From the NCBI RefSeq assembly GCF_030687535.1, contig NZ_CP117437.1, positions 4,485,501 through 4,549,500 of the forward strand: 64,000 nt of DNA, written 5' to 3'. The translations under genes were made by a program, and so were the position numbers. Of this stretch, positions 52,146 through 61,218 are shown piece after piece. Each line of letters begins with the position of its first letter. Position 1 is the first letter of the stretch. A model generated the notes under the pieces. That model was not told where the DNA came from. It saw only the letters and a list, made by a program, of their open reading frames with translations, and searched no databases. This stretch comes from Pseudomonas sp. FP2335 (lineage in GTDB: Bacteria > Pseudomonadota > Gammaproteobacteria > Pseudomonadales > Pseudomonadaceae).

Positions 52146-53555
52146 TCAGTCCTCCACCACCCAGGTGTCTTTGGTACCACCGCCCTGGGACGAATTAACC
52201 ACCAGCGAACCCTCACGCAGCGCCACGCGGGTCAAACCGCCAGGCACTACACGGGTTTCCTTGCCGGACAGGACGAACGGACGCAGGTCGATATGGCGTG
52301 GCGCGATGCCGTTTTCGACAAAGGTCGGGCACGTCGATAAACACAGGGTTGGTTGCGCGATATAGGCGTGGGGCTTGGCCTTGATACGTACACGGAAGGC
52401 CTCGATTTGCGCTGCGGTGGAGGCAGGGCCGACCAGCATGCCGTAGCCACCGGAGCCTTGGGTTTCCTTCACGACCAGATCCGGCAGGTTGGCCAGGACG
52501 TGGGACAGTTCGTCGGGCTTACGGCACTGGAAGGTAGGAACGTTGTTGAGGATAGGTTCTTCGTCCAGGTAAAAACGGATCATATCGGTGACGAATGGGT
52601 ACACCGACTTGTCATCCGCCACCCCGGTGCCGATGGCATTCGCCAGCACGACATTGCCGGAGCGGTACGCGGCCAGCAGGCCGGGCACGCCGAGCATGGA
52701 GTCCGGATTGAACGCCAGCGGGTCGAGGAAGGCGTCGTCGAGGCGGCGGTAGATCACGTCCACGGCCTTGGGGCCATCGGTGGTGCGCATGAACACGCGG
52801 TCATCGCGTACGAACAGGTCGGCACCTTCCACCAGTTCCACGCCCATTTCCCGGGCCAGGAAGGCATGTTCGAAAAACGCGCTGTTGAAGCGCCCCGGGG
52901 TCAACACCACCACGCTGGGGTTGTCCAGGGGGCTGGAGCTTTTCAGGGTGTCAAGCAGCAGGTTGGGGTAATGGTCGATGGGCGCGATGCGTTGGGCGGC
53001 GAACAGCTCGGGGAACAGGCGCATCATCATCTTGCGGTCTTCGAGCATATAACTGACGCCGCTCGGTGTGCGCAGGTTGTCTTCCAGCACGTAGTAGGTG
53101 CCGTCGCCATCACGCACGAGATCGACCCCGGAGATGTGGGAATACAGGTCGCGGTGCAGGTCCAGACCCTGCATTGCCAACTGGTATTGCTCGTTGGCCA
53201 GCACCTGCTCGGCGGGGATGATCCCGGCCTTGATGATGCGCTGATCGTGGTACAGGTCGGCGAGAAACATGTTCAGCGCCTTGACCCGCTGGATGCAGCC
53301 ACGCTCGACAACCCGCCACTCGCTGGCCGGGATGCTGCGCGGGATGGTGTCGAAGGGAATCAAGCGCTCGGTGCCCTGCTCGTCACCGTAGAGGGTGAAG
53401 GTGATGCCGGCGCGGTGAAACAGCAAATCGGCTTCACGCCGACGCTGGGCCAACAGATCATCTGGGGTTTCGGCCAACCAGCGGGCGAACTCGCGGTAAT
53501 GAGGCCGGACCTGGCCTGCCCCATCGTACATTTCATCGTAATAAGTGCGGATCAT
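52146..53555 (-). CDS. Circularly permuted ATP-grasp protein
   Basis: The 469-residue product matches the circularly permuted type-2 ATP-grasp family, in which the usual order of nucleotide-binding parts is shuffled. It shows RGCIQRVKALNMFLADLYHD near residues 85-104, DGTYYVLEDNLRTPSGVSYMLEDR near 150-174 and the final KETQGSGGYGMLVGPASTAAQ. These proteins probably join an amino acid or peptide to a carboxylate. It heads the three-gene cassette. A second, unrelated ATP-grasp/transglutaminase set lies at 19913-22973. Confidence 0.92.
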   Translation of the reverse strand: MIRTYYDEMYDGAGQVRPHYREFARWLAETPDDLLAQRRREADLLFHRAGITFTLYGDEQGTERLIPFDTIPRSIPASEWRVVERGCIQRVKALNMFLADLYHDQRIIKAGIIPAEQVLANEQYQLAMQGLDLHRDLYSHISGVDLVRDGDGTYYVLEDNLRTPSGVSYMLEDRKMMMRLFPELFAAQRIAPIDHYPNLLLDTLKSSSPLDNPSVVVLTPGRFNSAFFEHAFLAREMGVELVEGADLFVRDDRVFMRTTDGPKAVDVIYRRLDDAFLDPLAFNPDSMLGVPGLLAAYRSGNVVLANAIGTGVADDKSVYPFVTDMIRFYLDEEPILNNVPTFQCRKPDELSHVLANLPDLVVKETQGSGGYGMLVGPASTAAQIEAFRVRIKAKPHAYIAQPTLCLSTCPTFVENGIAPRHIDLRPFVLSGKETRVVPGGLTRVALREGSLVVNSSQGGGTKDTWVVED

Positions 53556-53827
53556 GCCGAACTCCTTGTCACCCGGGCGCTAGAACCATCGCAAGGCCCG
53601 TGCCAGCGGCATAAACACTTAAAAATCAGTGAGTTGAATTAAAGCAAGGACACAAGCGCACCGTCCTGGTGCAGCCAGATGCCCGCCGTCCCGTCGCGCG
53701 CTTCATCGCAATGCGGGCTTTGACTATCAGCAGCATAGCCAGAGTTGATTTCACTGCCCGGCCAAGCCTGCGGATAATCGCCCCATCTGCTGAACACGCT
53801 CCTTCAGCACACCGCTCTTCCCTTTAG

Positions 53828-53854
53828 GCCACCCTTCTTGGGTGGCTTTTTTTT
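53828..53854 (+). terminator. Plus-strand terminator with no gene in front of it
   Basis: GCCACCC pairs with GGGTGGC over TTCTT, followed by eight Ts. Both genes around it run on the minus strand, so it would end a plus-strand RNA from about 53556-53827, the gap between them. No protein-coding frame is seen there. It suggests a small RNA. Confidence 0.7.
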
Positions 53855-53955
53855 GGTGCTGAAAAATGGCGCACAAGTTCAGAATAGTTTTCCCACGCCA
53901 CAAACAAAATCGGCCGACCCAAAGGTCAGCCGATACGCTGCGTTTTTTCATACAA

Positions 53956-54297
53956 CTACATGGGTAACCCACGCACCTCCTGCTTGACGCCCCACCCTTC
54001 GATAATCCCGCCCAGAGGCTCTACCACCGCCCCAAAGTCCTGTTCGAAGTCTCCTATACCGTCGTAGGTGGCAAACATGATTTTGCTCAGTTCCAGATAC
54101 CAGGCGCCATCGTCGCGCGCACTGACCTGGGCATTCAGGGATTCCCCACGAAACTCACCCGCAGCCCTGCGCGCACGTTCCTCATCCGGGAAAATGGCGT
54201 AGAACTCAATGGGGTGGAAACGCGAGAAGTCGAAGCCGCCTTCTTTCATGCGGCGCAGAACGTTGGTGCTGATGTCTTCTTGATAGGCTGTGCTCAT
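53956..54297 (-). CDS. RraB-family (regulator of ribonuclease E B) protein
   Basis: The 113-residue product contains YAIFPDEERARRAAGEFRG near residue 32 and FEQDFGAVVEPLGGIIEGWGVK near residue 85, matching the RraB fold. In E. coli RraB binds and modulates RNase E. Here it may act similarly or be a relative of unknown role. The start at 54297 gives a normal length; the longer frame upstream is not supported. Confidence 0.8.
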   Translation of the reverse strand: MSTAYQEDISTNVLRRMKEGGFDFSRFHPIEFYAIFPDEERARRAAGEFRGESLNAQVSARDDGAWYLELSKIMFATYDGIGDFEQDFGAVVEPLGGIIEGWGVKQEVRGLPM

Positions 54298-54510
54298 GAA
54301 AAGTGCTCCTCTGACCGATGGATAGACTTTCCGTGCTTCCCGAGGCCCACGCCGTACTGGCGCATGGACTACGGCGATGACAACACCGCTGGAAAACAAG
54401 CATGTAGCTGACAAGACCAGACCTTAGCGATTCATTCGCTGATCTCGCTTGCAGAGTAGCGCGAAGCTTTGACCACCACCAGAGGCACTTTAGTGGCAAC
54501 CACGCAATGT

Positions 54511-54747
54511 TCAGGCGGCGGGCAAAATGTCGAGGATTTGAATGCTGTTCTGGTCTTTGAGGATTTTGACCGTCGGCTCAGACTGGCGCCCCTCAAGGTC
54601 ATTGAGGTCGAGTTCGGCGGCGACCGGCAGCAGCTTGTTGCGGATCATGTGCGCAGCTTCTTCAAGGCTGGGCTTTTCATTGCAGGTGAACTGCTCCACC
54701 GAAGTCTCGCCGTGATCATCAACGAAGGTAATGTTCCACGTTTGCAT
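54511..54747 (-). CDS. Hypothetical 78-residue protein
   Basis: Starting MQTWNITFVDDHGETSVEQF with AGGAGG just upstream, it is a short acidic protein of beta/alpha composition. I do not recognise a family. An upstream ATG at 54789 would add 14 residues without a ribosome site. It stands alone between the RraB-like gene and the START gene. Confidence 0.7.
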   Translation of the reverse strand: MQTWNITFVDDHGETSVEQFTCNEKPSLEEAAHMIRNKLLPVAAELDLNDLEGRQSEPTVKILKDQNSIQILDILPAA

Positions 54748-54850
54748 CGGTGCCTCCTCGATAAAGCCCATGTGTGGGCTCACATCCATCTGGACCTTGA
54801 GGGATCGCCAAACGTTCCACTCAAGGCTGGAGGCACCGGATCAGTTGCGC

Positions 54851-55456
54851 TTACTTCTCGGCGTGGTCCTTGAGGGCTTTCAAGGTGTTGAACGGCGCAT
54901 CCACCACGAATTTGTTGGCCAACCACGATGGCACGCTGCCGCCTGGCTCGGTGTGCACCTGGTAAGTGACTTCGGTCAGGTTGTCGCCTTTGGGCACCAG
55001 TTTCCAGAAGCCCTCGACCTGGGCCACACGCACATAGCCTTTGACTTCCGGCTGGTAGGTCGGCACTTCCAGCAGCTTGCGCGTCAGGGTGCCGTCAGCG
55101 GCCTTGGAGGTGGTGATCTCCAGGATGGAGTCACGGTCGGTGACCGGGAACGGAGCCTTGAACTGGGTGTAGGTCCAGCTCTTGTCGCCTTCCTGCTTAA
55201 GCAGTTTTTGCGATTTGCACTCGTGAATCCAGGCACAGGCACCCGCAACGTCTTCTTGCAGTGCCTGGATCTTGGCCACCGGCGCCTTGATCGTGGTCAC
55301 GCCGCGATAGGCCTTGTACTTGGAGCCGGCCACTTCGCTCAAGGACACCTTGATCCCGTCTTCATCTTTGGCGACCTGCCAATCCTCAGCCTGGGCCGTA
55401 GCAGCAAACAACACCGTAAACCCGCACAGCACAGCCATTCGTTTCAGCGAACCCAT
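54851..55456 (-). CDS. START-domain protein with signal peptide
   Basis: The 201-residue product has a signal peptide (LKRMAVLCGFTVLFAATAQA) and a START-like domain with YRGVTTIKAPVAKIQAL near residues 50-66 and FWKLVPKGDNLTEVTYQVHTEPGG near residues 150-175. Bacterial START proteins bind lipids or other hydrophobic ligands. It probably works in the periplasm. The start at 55456 gives the proper signal; an upstream ATG at 55525 does not. Confidence 0.82.
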   Translation of the reverse strand: MGSLKRMAVLCGFTVLFAATAQAEDWQVAKDEDGIKVSLSEVAGSKYKAYRGVTTIKAPVAKIQALQEDVAGACAWIHECKSQKLLKQEGDKSWTYTQFKAPFPVTDRDSILEITTSKAADGTLTRKLLEVPTYQPEVKGYVRVAQVEGFWKLVPKGDNLTEVTYQVHTEPGGSVPSWLANKFVVDAPFNTLKALKDHAEK

Positions 55457-55497
55457 TGTTGTATTCCTTATTGTTGAAGTTCCGATAGTAAAGCCCA

Positions 55498-55752
55498 TCA
55501 AGCCGCCGTCATCTGCTCCCACCAACCGATCAAGCGGATCGCATCGGCCTGGTCGGTACCGCAGACCTCGATGTCCGCCTTGAAATCACTGCATACCGCC
55601 GGCCGCTCCGGCTGCCCGAACAGCAGGCACAGTTGTTCGACCGACAGGTGCAGGCAGCGTTCGCCTGCCGGCTTGCCTTGTGGCATTCCCGGTAATGGCG
55701 AACTGATGGAGGGGGCGATGCAGCACGCGCCACAGCCTTCACGGCAATTCAT
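55498..55752 (-). CDS. YkgJ-family cysteine-cluster protein
   Basis: The 84-residue product begins MNCREGCGACCIAPSISSPL and keeps further cysteines in ERCLHL, QLCLLFG, AVCSDF and EVCGT, the pattern of the YkgJ family thought to bind zinc or an iron-sulfur cluster. Function unknown. It is 42 bp upstream of the START gene on the same strand. Confidence 0.88.
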   Translation of the reverse strand: MNCREGCGACCIAPSISSPLPGMPQGKPAGERCLHLSVEQLCLLFGQPERPAVCSDFKADIEVCGTDQADAIRLIGWWEQMTAA

Positions 55753-55914
55753 GACAGGCAGGTCCTCGACGACTCAATGTGGATGGCCGGGCTAGAGTAC
55801 GCCCTTAAACAGCCGTTTTAAAATGGTCTAACAGGGGTTTTTCGCAGAAAACAAAAATGACTGACCAGTCTCCGACACATGGTCGAAGAGCCACGTCACG
55901 TTTGCAGGAAAAGT

Positions 55915-56382
55915 TTACTGCTTGAACTCGAATTCCAACGCCGCGCCTTCAACGTCACGCCGCTCTTCGTTGCGCAGTTGCAGCTTCATCTCATTGCTGA
56001 GCAGGCGACCGTTGATCTGGAAGGCGCTGTTGCCTGCCGGTTTCTCGCCAAACATCGGCGGCAGCAGGGGCACGCTCTGGGGCTTGGGCATGGTGCCGAT
56101 GGGTTGCAAGTGCCTGACCATGTCCGAAGGCAGGGACAGGTCCAACTGTGCCGGTGGCAATTTGGTCTGGGTAACTTCCTGGGACGACTTCGACTTGCTT
56201 GTCGTACGCTTTTTCACCGCAGCGGCTTTTTTCTTGGCCTCGACGGCCTTTTTGGCCGGGGCCTTCTGCGTGGCGCCGGCGGTGACCTTGCCCTGGGTCA
56301 CAGGTGCTGCCGCCAGCACTGTGCTGACGTTACACAGGCTTAACAGGCCAATCACCAAGACAGCGCGAAAAATACAGGTCAT
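55915..56382 (-). CDS. Secreted Lys/Ala-rich hypothetical protein
   Basis: The 155-residue product has a signal peptide (MTCIFRAVLVIGLLSLCNVSTVLA), a region rich in Lys, Ala and Thr (residues 25-75), then a proline-rich segment and a C-terminal LRNEERRDVEGAALEFEFKQ. It looks like a periplasmic or envelope protein; no family is recognised. The start at 56382 is chosen because it begins a clean signal peptide. Confidence 0.7.
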   Translation of the reverse strand: MTCIFRAVLVIGLLSLCNVSTVLAAAPVTQGKVTAGATQKAPAKKAVEAKKKAAAVKKRTTSKSKSSQEVTQTKLPPAQLDLSLPSDMVRHLQPIGTMPKPQSVPLLPPMFGEKPAGNSAFQINGRLLSNEMKLQLRNEERRDVEGAALEFEFKQ

Positions 56383-56486
56383 ATCGCCTACAGCATTAAC
56401 GGCAGAGGGCCATATGCTCGCTTGTTGTGGGCAGCATGACAAGCGCGGTGATTGGCCAGCGGCCGGTCACGTCCCTATTCCCGGGC

Positions 56487-57926
56487 TCAAAAGCCGGCGG
56501 CGGTTTCCTGGCAAAGTTGGCTGGCGAGCATCCCCAACGTCATCAGCGCCCGCTCTGCCTCGCGGTTCCACGCTGTGCCGCAATTGAGACGGATACAGTG
56601 GTTGAACTGCTCGGTGTTACTGAAGATCAGCCCCGGTGCAATGCTGATGCCTTGTTGCAAGGCGCGTACGTGCAGTTCCTGGGTATTGACCCGTCCCGGC
56701 AAACTGACCCACAGGATAAAACCACCACTGGGGCGGGTCATCTGCGTGCCTTCGGGGAAGTACTGCTGCACGGCGAGCTGGAAGGCGTTGAGGTTCTTGC
56801 GGTACTCCTGGCGGATGTAACGCAGGTGGCGATCATAGCCCCCGTTCTCCAGGTACGCGGCAACGCCCATCTGCGTGACGCTGCACGCCGAATGGGTGCT
56901 GAACATCTGCAGGCGCTGGATTTCCTGCTGGTACTTGCCGGCAATCATCCAACCGATCCGCACGCCGGGTGACAGGGTCTTGGAGAAGCTCGAGCAGTAG
57001 ATCACTCGGTCAAGGCGGTCGTAGGCCTTGAGGGCCTTGGTGCGACCGACTTCAAACATCAATTCGCCGTAAATGTCGTCCTCGACGATCTGAATATCGA
57101 AATCCGACGCCAGGCGCAGCAACTGTTTTTGCCGTTCCTCGGGCATGGTACCACCGAGGGGATTGCTCAGGCGCGTGGTCAGCACCAGGGCCTTGATCGA
57201 CCATTGGTTGGCCGCCAGTTGCAAGGCTTCCAGGCTCATGCCGGAGGCTGGATCACTGGGGATCTCGATGACCTTGAGGCCAAGCAGATCAGCCAGTTGC
57301 AGCAAGCCGTAATACGTCGGCGATTCAGCGGCGATCAGGTCGCCAGGCCGGGTCAGTACGCGCAGCGACATCTGCAGCGCATCGACGCAGCCATGGGTGA
57401 TCACCACTTCGGACGGGTCGACCACCACGCCCGCATCGCGCATGCGGATCGCCACCTGGCGGCGCAGCGGCTCGAAACCGGGGCTGAACATGTAGCTGAA
57501 CGCCCGTGGGCTCTGGAAGCGCGTGACCTTGGCCAACTGCTGGTGCAACGCGCGCACCGGCAAGTAATCGACACTCGGCACGGCGGCGCCCAAAGGGAAC
57601 ACCCCTTCGCGGCGCGATTCGACCAATACCTGTTGGATAATGCTACTGCGGGTGACCAACCCTGGGCGCTCGACGCGGGCGATGTCTGGCGTTGGCGCGG
57701 TGAGCGCCGGCGTCTGGTGCACGTAGTAGCCCGACTGCGGGCGTGCGCGGATCAGCCCCTGGTCTTCCAGGTTGGCATAAGCCTGCAACACCGTGGCGTG
57801 GCTGACGTTGAGCTGGGAGCTCATCTTGCGCACCGAAGGCACACGCTCGCCCGGTTGATAGACGCCGCGCCGGATGTCCTCGGCCAGTTGCTGGGCGATA
57901 CGTTGGTAGAGCAACAGATTGGTCAT
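56487..57926 (-). CDS. MocR-type regulator / PLP-dependent aminotransferase-like protein
   Basis: The 479-residue product has a GntR winged helix (GERVPSVRKMSSQLNVSHATVLQAY, about residues 26-50) and an aminotransferase fold-type I domain with the PLP lysine in IYCSSFSKTLSPGVRIGW near residue 318, and NPLGGTMPEE. It is the second MocR protein in the window. Unlike the first it has no divergent neighbour gene nearby, so its target is unknown; it faces convergently the region 55915-56382. Enzyme activity as a true aminotransferase cannot be excluded. Confidence 0.85.
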   Translation of the reverse strand: MTNLLLYQRIAQQLAEDIRRGVYQPGERVPSVRKMSSQLNVSHATVLQAYANLEDQGLIRARPQSGYYVHQTPALTAPTPDIARVERPGLVTRSSIIQQVLVESRREGVFPLGAAVPSVDYLPVRALHQQLAKVTRFQSPRAFSYMFSPGFEPLRRQVAIRMRDAGVVVDPSEVVITHGCVDALQMSLRVLTRPGDLIAAESPTYYGLLQLADLLGLKVIEIPSDPASGMSLEALQLAANQWSIKALVLTTRLSNPLGGTMPEERQKQLLRLASDFDIQIVEDDIYGELMFEVGRTKALKAYDRLDRVIYCSSFSKTLSPGVRIGWMIAGKYQQEIQRLQMFSTHSACSVTQMGVAAYLENGGYDRHLRYIRQEYRKNLNAFQLAVQQYFPEGTQMTRPSGGFILWVSLPGRVNTQELHVRALQQGISIAPGLIFSNTEQFNHCIRLNCGTAWNREAERALMTLGMLASQLCQETAAGF

Positions 57927-58088
57927 GACGCAGCACTCGATTTCACGGGTATTTTATTTTTGTGTGAAACATACCGGCACAGTTTAAAAGTGTACGGGGA
58001 CAGTTGCCACAATAGTCGAGCGCGGGCGGGAGTGACAGTAAAAACTGTAAGGGTGCTTAAGAGCCTTTTGGGTGTACACCAAACAAAA

Positions 58089-58177
58089 TGTGGGAGCGGG
58101 CTTGCCCGCGATAGGGGTGTATCAGCAGAAACAACTCTGGCTGACCTACCGCAATCGCGGGCAAGCCCGCTCCCACA
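58089..58177. repeat. REPIN element
   Basis: TGTGGGAGCGGGCTTGCCCG and its mirror, with GCGATAGGG and CGCAATCGC inside. It lies between the MocR gene and the OmpA-family gene. Confidence 0.9.
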
Positions 58178-58213
58178 CAAGCTCACTTACACATTTGGAT
58201 TTGTGTGTGGCGT

Positions 58214-59029
58214 CTAGCGGGCGGCGCCCAACTGGCCTTTTTCGTCGGAGAACACGATTTCTACCCGCCGGTTCTGCGCCCTGCCCCGCTCGGAAGCGTT
58301 GGCTTCGACCGGGTACTGGTCACCATAACCTTCAACCTGGATGCGTTTTTCGTCGATCCCCAGGTCCACCAGCACATCGGCCACCGATTGCGCACGGTCA
58401 CGGGACAGCTTGAGGTTTTCCTGCTCGCCGCCGGTGCTGTCGGTGTAACCCTCGATACGCACCACGCGCTTGGGGTTCAGTTGCAGGAACTGCACGATTT
58501 TCAGCACGGTGCGGTTGGCGGAGTTTTTCAGTTCCGCTTCACCGGTATCGAACAGCACGTCGCCCAGGGTCATCACTAAGCCACGATCGGTCTGGGTGGT
58601 GGTCAGGCTGGCGATCTGTTCTTCGAGCCATTTGCCCTGTTGCTGCACGCTGGTCAGCTTGCTTTCACGCAGGGCCAGTTGCAGGCGCTGGCGCTCCAAC
58701 TCGAGCTTGGCACCGCGCTCGGCATTGAGCGCCTGCTCGGTGTGTTCGCGGGCAATCGCGCTGTAACGCTGGCTCAGATAGGCGTAATGCGCGACGTCGG
58801 CGCCGCTGCCCCAGTAGCTCGACAGGCGGTCGGCACGGGCCAGGGATTCACCGGCGCGGATCACGTCCTTGGGCGCAAAGCGCAGCACGTTGGCGTCTTC
58901 CTTGACCTTCTGGAAGTCGTTGCCCGCCTGCTGCAAAGCCTGCTCGCTATCAGGGTGACTGGCGCAACCGCCCAACACCGCCGAAACCAACAGCAGCGCA
59001 CCACTCAAACCACGGATCATCGGGCTCAT
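58214..59029 (-). CDS. OmpA-family lipoprotein
   Basis: The 271-residue product has a lipoprotein signal (lipobox LGGC near residue 22), a long helical N-terminal part, probably coiled coil (residues about 30-155), and a C-terminal OmpA peptidoglycan-binding domain with VLFDTGEAELKNSANR near residue 155, IEGYTDSTGG and RAQNRRVEIVF. It anchors the outer membrane to peptidoglycan. Its start overlaps the preceding DUF4398 gene by four bases, so they are made together. Confidence 0.92.
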   Translation of the reverse strand: MSPMIRGLSGALLLVSAVLGGCASHPDSEQALQQAGNDFQKVKEDANVLRFAPKDVIRAGESLARADRLSSYWGSGADVAHYAYLSQRYSAIAREHTEQALNAERGAKLELERQRLQLALRESKLTSVQQQGKWLEEQIASLTTTQTDRGLVMTLGDVLFDTGEAELKNSANRTVLKIVQFLQLNPKRVVRIEGYTDSTGGEQENLKLSRDRAQSVADVLVDLGIDEKRIQVEGYGDQYPVEANASERGRAQNRRVEIVFSDEKGQLGAAR

Positions 59030-59388
59030 TGGGCTTCCCCCAACTGCAACTGCTTGCGCAGGCGTGTGATGCGAGTGTTGAGCACGTTCAACTGTTCCTG
59101 GCTTTTGCGGGTCAGCACCTTGGCTTCGGCCAGGCGCGCGTCCAGCTCGGCTTGCTCAGAGCGCATACGGGCGTTCTTGTAGGACTCGTCGGCCATGCTG
59201 CCCTTGGCCCGGGCGAATTTGGCTTCGGCCAATTTCAACTCGGGCGATTCATCGGTGTTGGCACCCACGGCGCTGGCTTGTTCCAAGGCTTGCTGGGTGA
59301 GGCGCATTTGTTCATTCGGCGCAGGATCGGCCGCACATCCCGCCAAAGCGACAACGGCGAGGGCCGCGAAAAGAGGTCGAAGAGTCAC
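59026..59388 (-). CDS. DUF4398-domain lipoprotein
   Basis: The 120-residue product begins MTLRPLFAALAVVALAGCAA, a lipoprotein signal with the lipobox ALAGC, followed by a helical region rich in Ala, Glu and Arg (about 40-110) like DUF4398. It precedes the OmpA-family gene with a four-base overlap, and both probably form one envelope unit. The role is unknown; it may support envelope stability. Confidence 0.88.
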   Translation of the reverse strand: MTLRPLFAALAVVALAGCAADPAPNEQMRLTQQALEQASAVGANTDESPELKLAEAKFARAKGSMADESYKNARMRSEQAELDARLAEAKVLTRKSQEQLNVLNTRITRLRKQLQLGEAQ

Positions 59389-59397
59389 TGAAAATCC

Positions 59398-60213
59398 TTA
59401 CTTTGCTGGAGTGCCGACAGGTTGCTGCAATTGCGCTTTCCAGCGCTCGAGATTGCGCTGCGTTGCCGCTTGCACCACACCGGACGCGGGCAATTCTGTC
59501 ATCTTTTTCGCCAGCTGTCCGCGCAGCCACGGATCATTGCAGGCAGAGTTGTGGGAAATCGCCAGGTACAGGCCGGGCTGATCGATGGGCACCTCATGCG
59601 CAATCAAGTCATTGCTCATCCCCAGGGTCTGGGCCATGGCCATGCCGGAGTAACGACCGGCAAGGACGTAGTCCACTTCCCCGAGCAGCAGTTTCTGAAA
59701 CGCCGGCGTCAGACTCGGCAGGCGTTGCAGGGTGAGCTGCTGCCCGGCGAACGTTTCGAAGGCGGCGCTCAACCGTGCACGCTCAGAGGCCGCACCTTTG
59801 TGGCCGTGCAGGTCGGCGGCGGTGGTGTAGGCCAGTGCCGAGTCCTTGCGGGTCCAGACCAGGTAGTCGGTCTGCACCAGTGCCGGGTGGATATAATCGA
59901 GGGTGTCCAACTCGCCCAGGTTCAGCGGCGCGTCGGCGAGGATGTCCATGCGCCCGCTGCGCACTTCGTCCAGGGCCAGGGAGCGTTTGCCGCCGTAGAG
60001 CAGGTCGATTTTCAGGCCGAGGTCCTTGCCCACTTGTTGCAGCACATCGGCGGTGGCACCGATCAGGCGTGTGGGGTCTTGGGGGTCGCGCCAGAGCAAA
60101 GGCGGTGCGTCGGGGCTGCCGGTGATCACCAGGCGCTCGCACTTGCCGGCGGCCAGCGCCAGGCCTGGCAGTAGCGTGAGGCCCATCAGTAAGGTCCAGG
60201 GGCGCAGTTCCAT
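59398..60213 (-). CDS. Periplasmic solute-binding protein (family 3-like)
   Basis: The 271-residue product has a signal peptide (MELRPWTLLMGLTLLPGLALA) and a periplasmic-binding fold with VITGSPDAPPLLWRDPQDPTR near residue 30, DEVRSGRMDILADAPLN near residue 90 and the hinge stretch VDYVLAGRYSGMAMAQ near residue 185. It resembles amino-acid-type binding proteins of family 3. No ABC permease genes lie next to it, so it may feed a distant transporter or act as a sensor. It has an ATG at 60213; a longer frame to 60252 runs into the etf terminator. Confidence 0.8.
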   Translation of the reverse strand: MELRPWTLLMGLTLLPGLALAAGKCERLVITGSPDAPPLLWRDPQDPTRLIGATADVLQQVGKDLGLKIDLLYGGKRSLALDEVRSGRMDILADAPLNLGELDTLDYIHPALVQTDYLVWTRKDSALAYTTAADLHGHKGAASERARLSAAFETFAGQQLTLQRLPSLTPAFQKLLLGEVDYVLAGRYSGMAMAQTLGMSNDLIAHEVPIDQPGLYLAISHNSACNDPWLRGQLAKKMTELPASGVVQAATQRNLERWKAQLQQPVGTPAK

Positions 60214-60234
60214 GGCGAGGTGCTCCAGCAAGTC

Positions 60235-60263
60235 AAAAAAAAACCCGGTCACAAGGACCGGGC
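60235..60263 (-). terminator. Rho-independent terminator of etfBA
   Basis: CCCGGTC pairs with GACCGGG over ACAAG, and the minus-strand reading continues into nine Ts. It lies 24 bases past the etfA stop. Confidence 0.88.
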
Positions 60264-60286
60264 TCTTTATAAGTGAAGCGACTGGA

Positions 60287-61216
60287 TTAGACCAGCTTCT
60301 CCAGCTCGGGTACGGCTTCGAACAAGTCTGCCACCAGGCCGTAGTCGGCTACCTGGAAGATCGGCGCTTCTTCGTCCTTGTTGATCGCAACGATCACTTT
60401 GGAGTCTTTCATGCCGGCCAGGTGCTGGATCGCGCCGGAGATACCGACGGCGATGTACAGCTGTGGCGCCACGATCTTGCCGGTCTGGCCGACCTGCATG
60501 TCGTTGGGTACGAAACCTGCGTCGACGGCCGCGCGGGAAGCGCCGACCGCAGCGCCCAGCTTGTCGGCCAGGGCATACAGGTGCTTGAAGTTGTCACCGT
60601 TCTGCATGCCACGCCCGCCGGAAACGACGATCTTGGCAGCGGTCAGCTCAGGACGATCCGACTTGGCCAGCTCTTCGCCAACAAAGCTGGAAGTACCCGC
60701 GTTGTGGGCAGCTGCAACGGCTTCAACGGCAGCCGAACCACCTTCGGCGGCAACCGGGTCGAAACCGGTGGCACGCACGGTGATGACTTTCACCGAGGCC
60801 GTCGATTGCACGGTGGCAATGGCGTTACCGGCGTAGATCGGGCGCTTGAAGGTGTCAGCGCTTTCAACCGAAACGATCTCGGAGATCTGGTCAACGTCCA
60901 GCTGCGCGGCGACGCGTGGCAGGATGTTTTTGCCGTTGGACGTGGCGGCAGCCAGGATGTGGCTGTAGCCAGCGCCCAGCTCTGCAACCAGAGGGGCAAC
61001 GTTTTCCGGCAACTGGTGAGCGTACGCGGCGTTGTCGGCCAGCAGCACCTTGCTCACGCCAGCGATTTTCGCGGCGGCTTCAGCCACGGCGCCAGCGCCC
61101 TGACCTGCAACCAGCACGTGAATATCGCCACCGATTTTAGCGGCAGCAGCCACGGTGTTCAGGGTGGCCGGGGCCACGACCTTGTTGTCGTGTTCAGCGA
61201 TTACCAAGATAGTCAT
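60287..61216 (-). CDS. etfA: Electron transfer flavoprotein alpha subunit EtfA
   Basis: The 309-residue product has the FAD-binding C-terminal domain. [25 protein letters not shown] near residue 197 is a hallmark, as is [31 protein letters not shown] near residue 249. It pairs with EtfB to carry electrons from acyl-CoA and other dehydrogenases to ETF-ubiquinone oxidoreductase. It starts two bases after etfB ends, with which it is co-transcribed, and is followed by a strong terminator. Confidence 0.95.
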   Translation of the reverse strand: MTILVIAEHDNKVVAPATLNTVAAAAKIGGDIHVLVAGQGAGAVAEAAAKIAGVSKVLLADNAAYAHQLPENVAPLVAELGAGYSHILAAATSNGKNILPRVAAQLDVDQISEIVSVESADTFKRPIYAGNAIATVQSTASVKVITVRATGFDPVAAEGGSAAVEAVAAAHNAGTSSFVGEELAKSDRPELTAAKIVVSGGRGMQNGDNFKHLYALADKLGAAVGASRAAVDAGFVPNDMQVGQTGKIVAPQLYIAVGISGAIQHLAGMKDSKVIVAINKDEEAPIFQVADYGLVADLFEAVPELEKLV

Positions 61217-61218
61217 TG

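Noticed and set aside
53751..53972. Small minus-strand open frame (73 codons) between the ATP-grasp and RraB-like genes
   Set aside because: It crosses the terminator hairpin and has no ribosome site or conserved feature.
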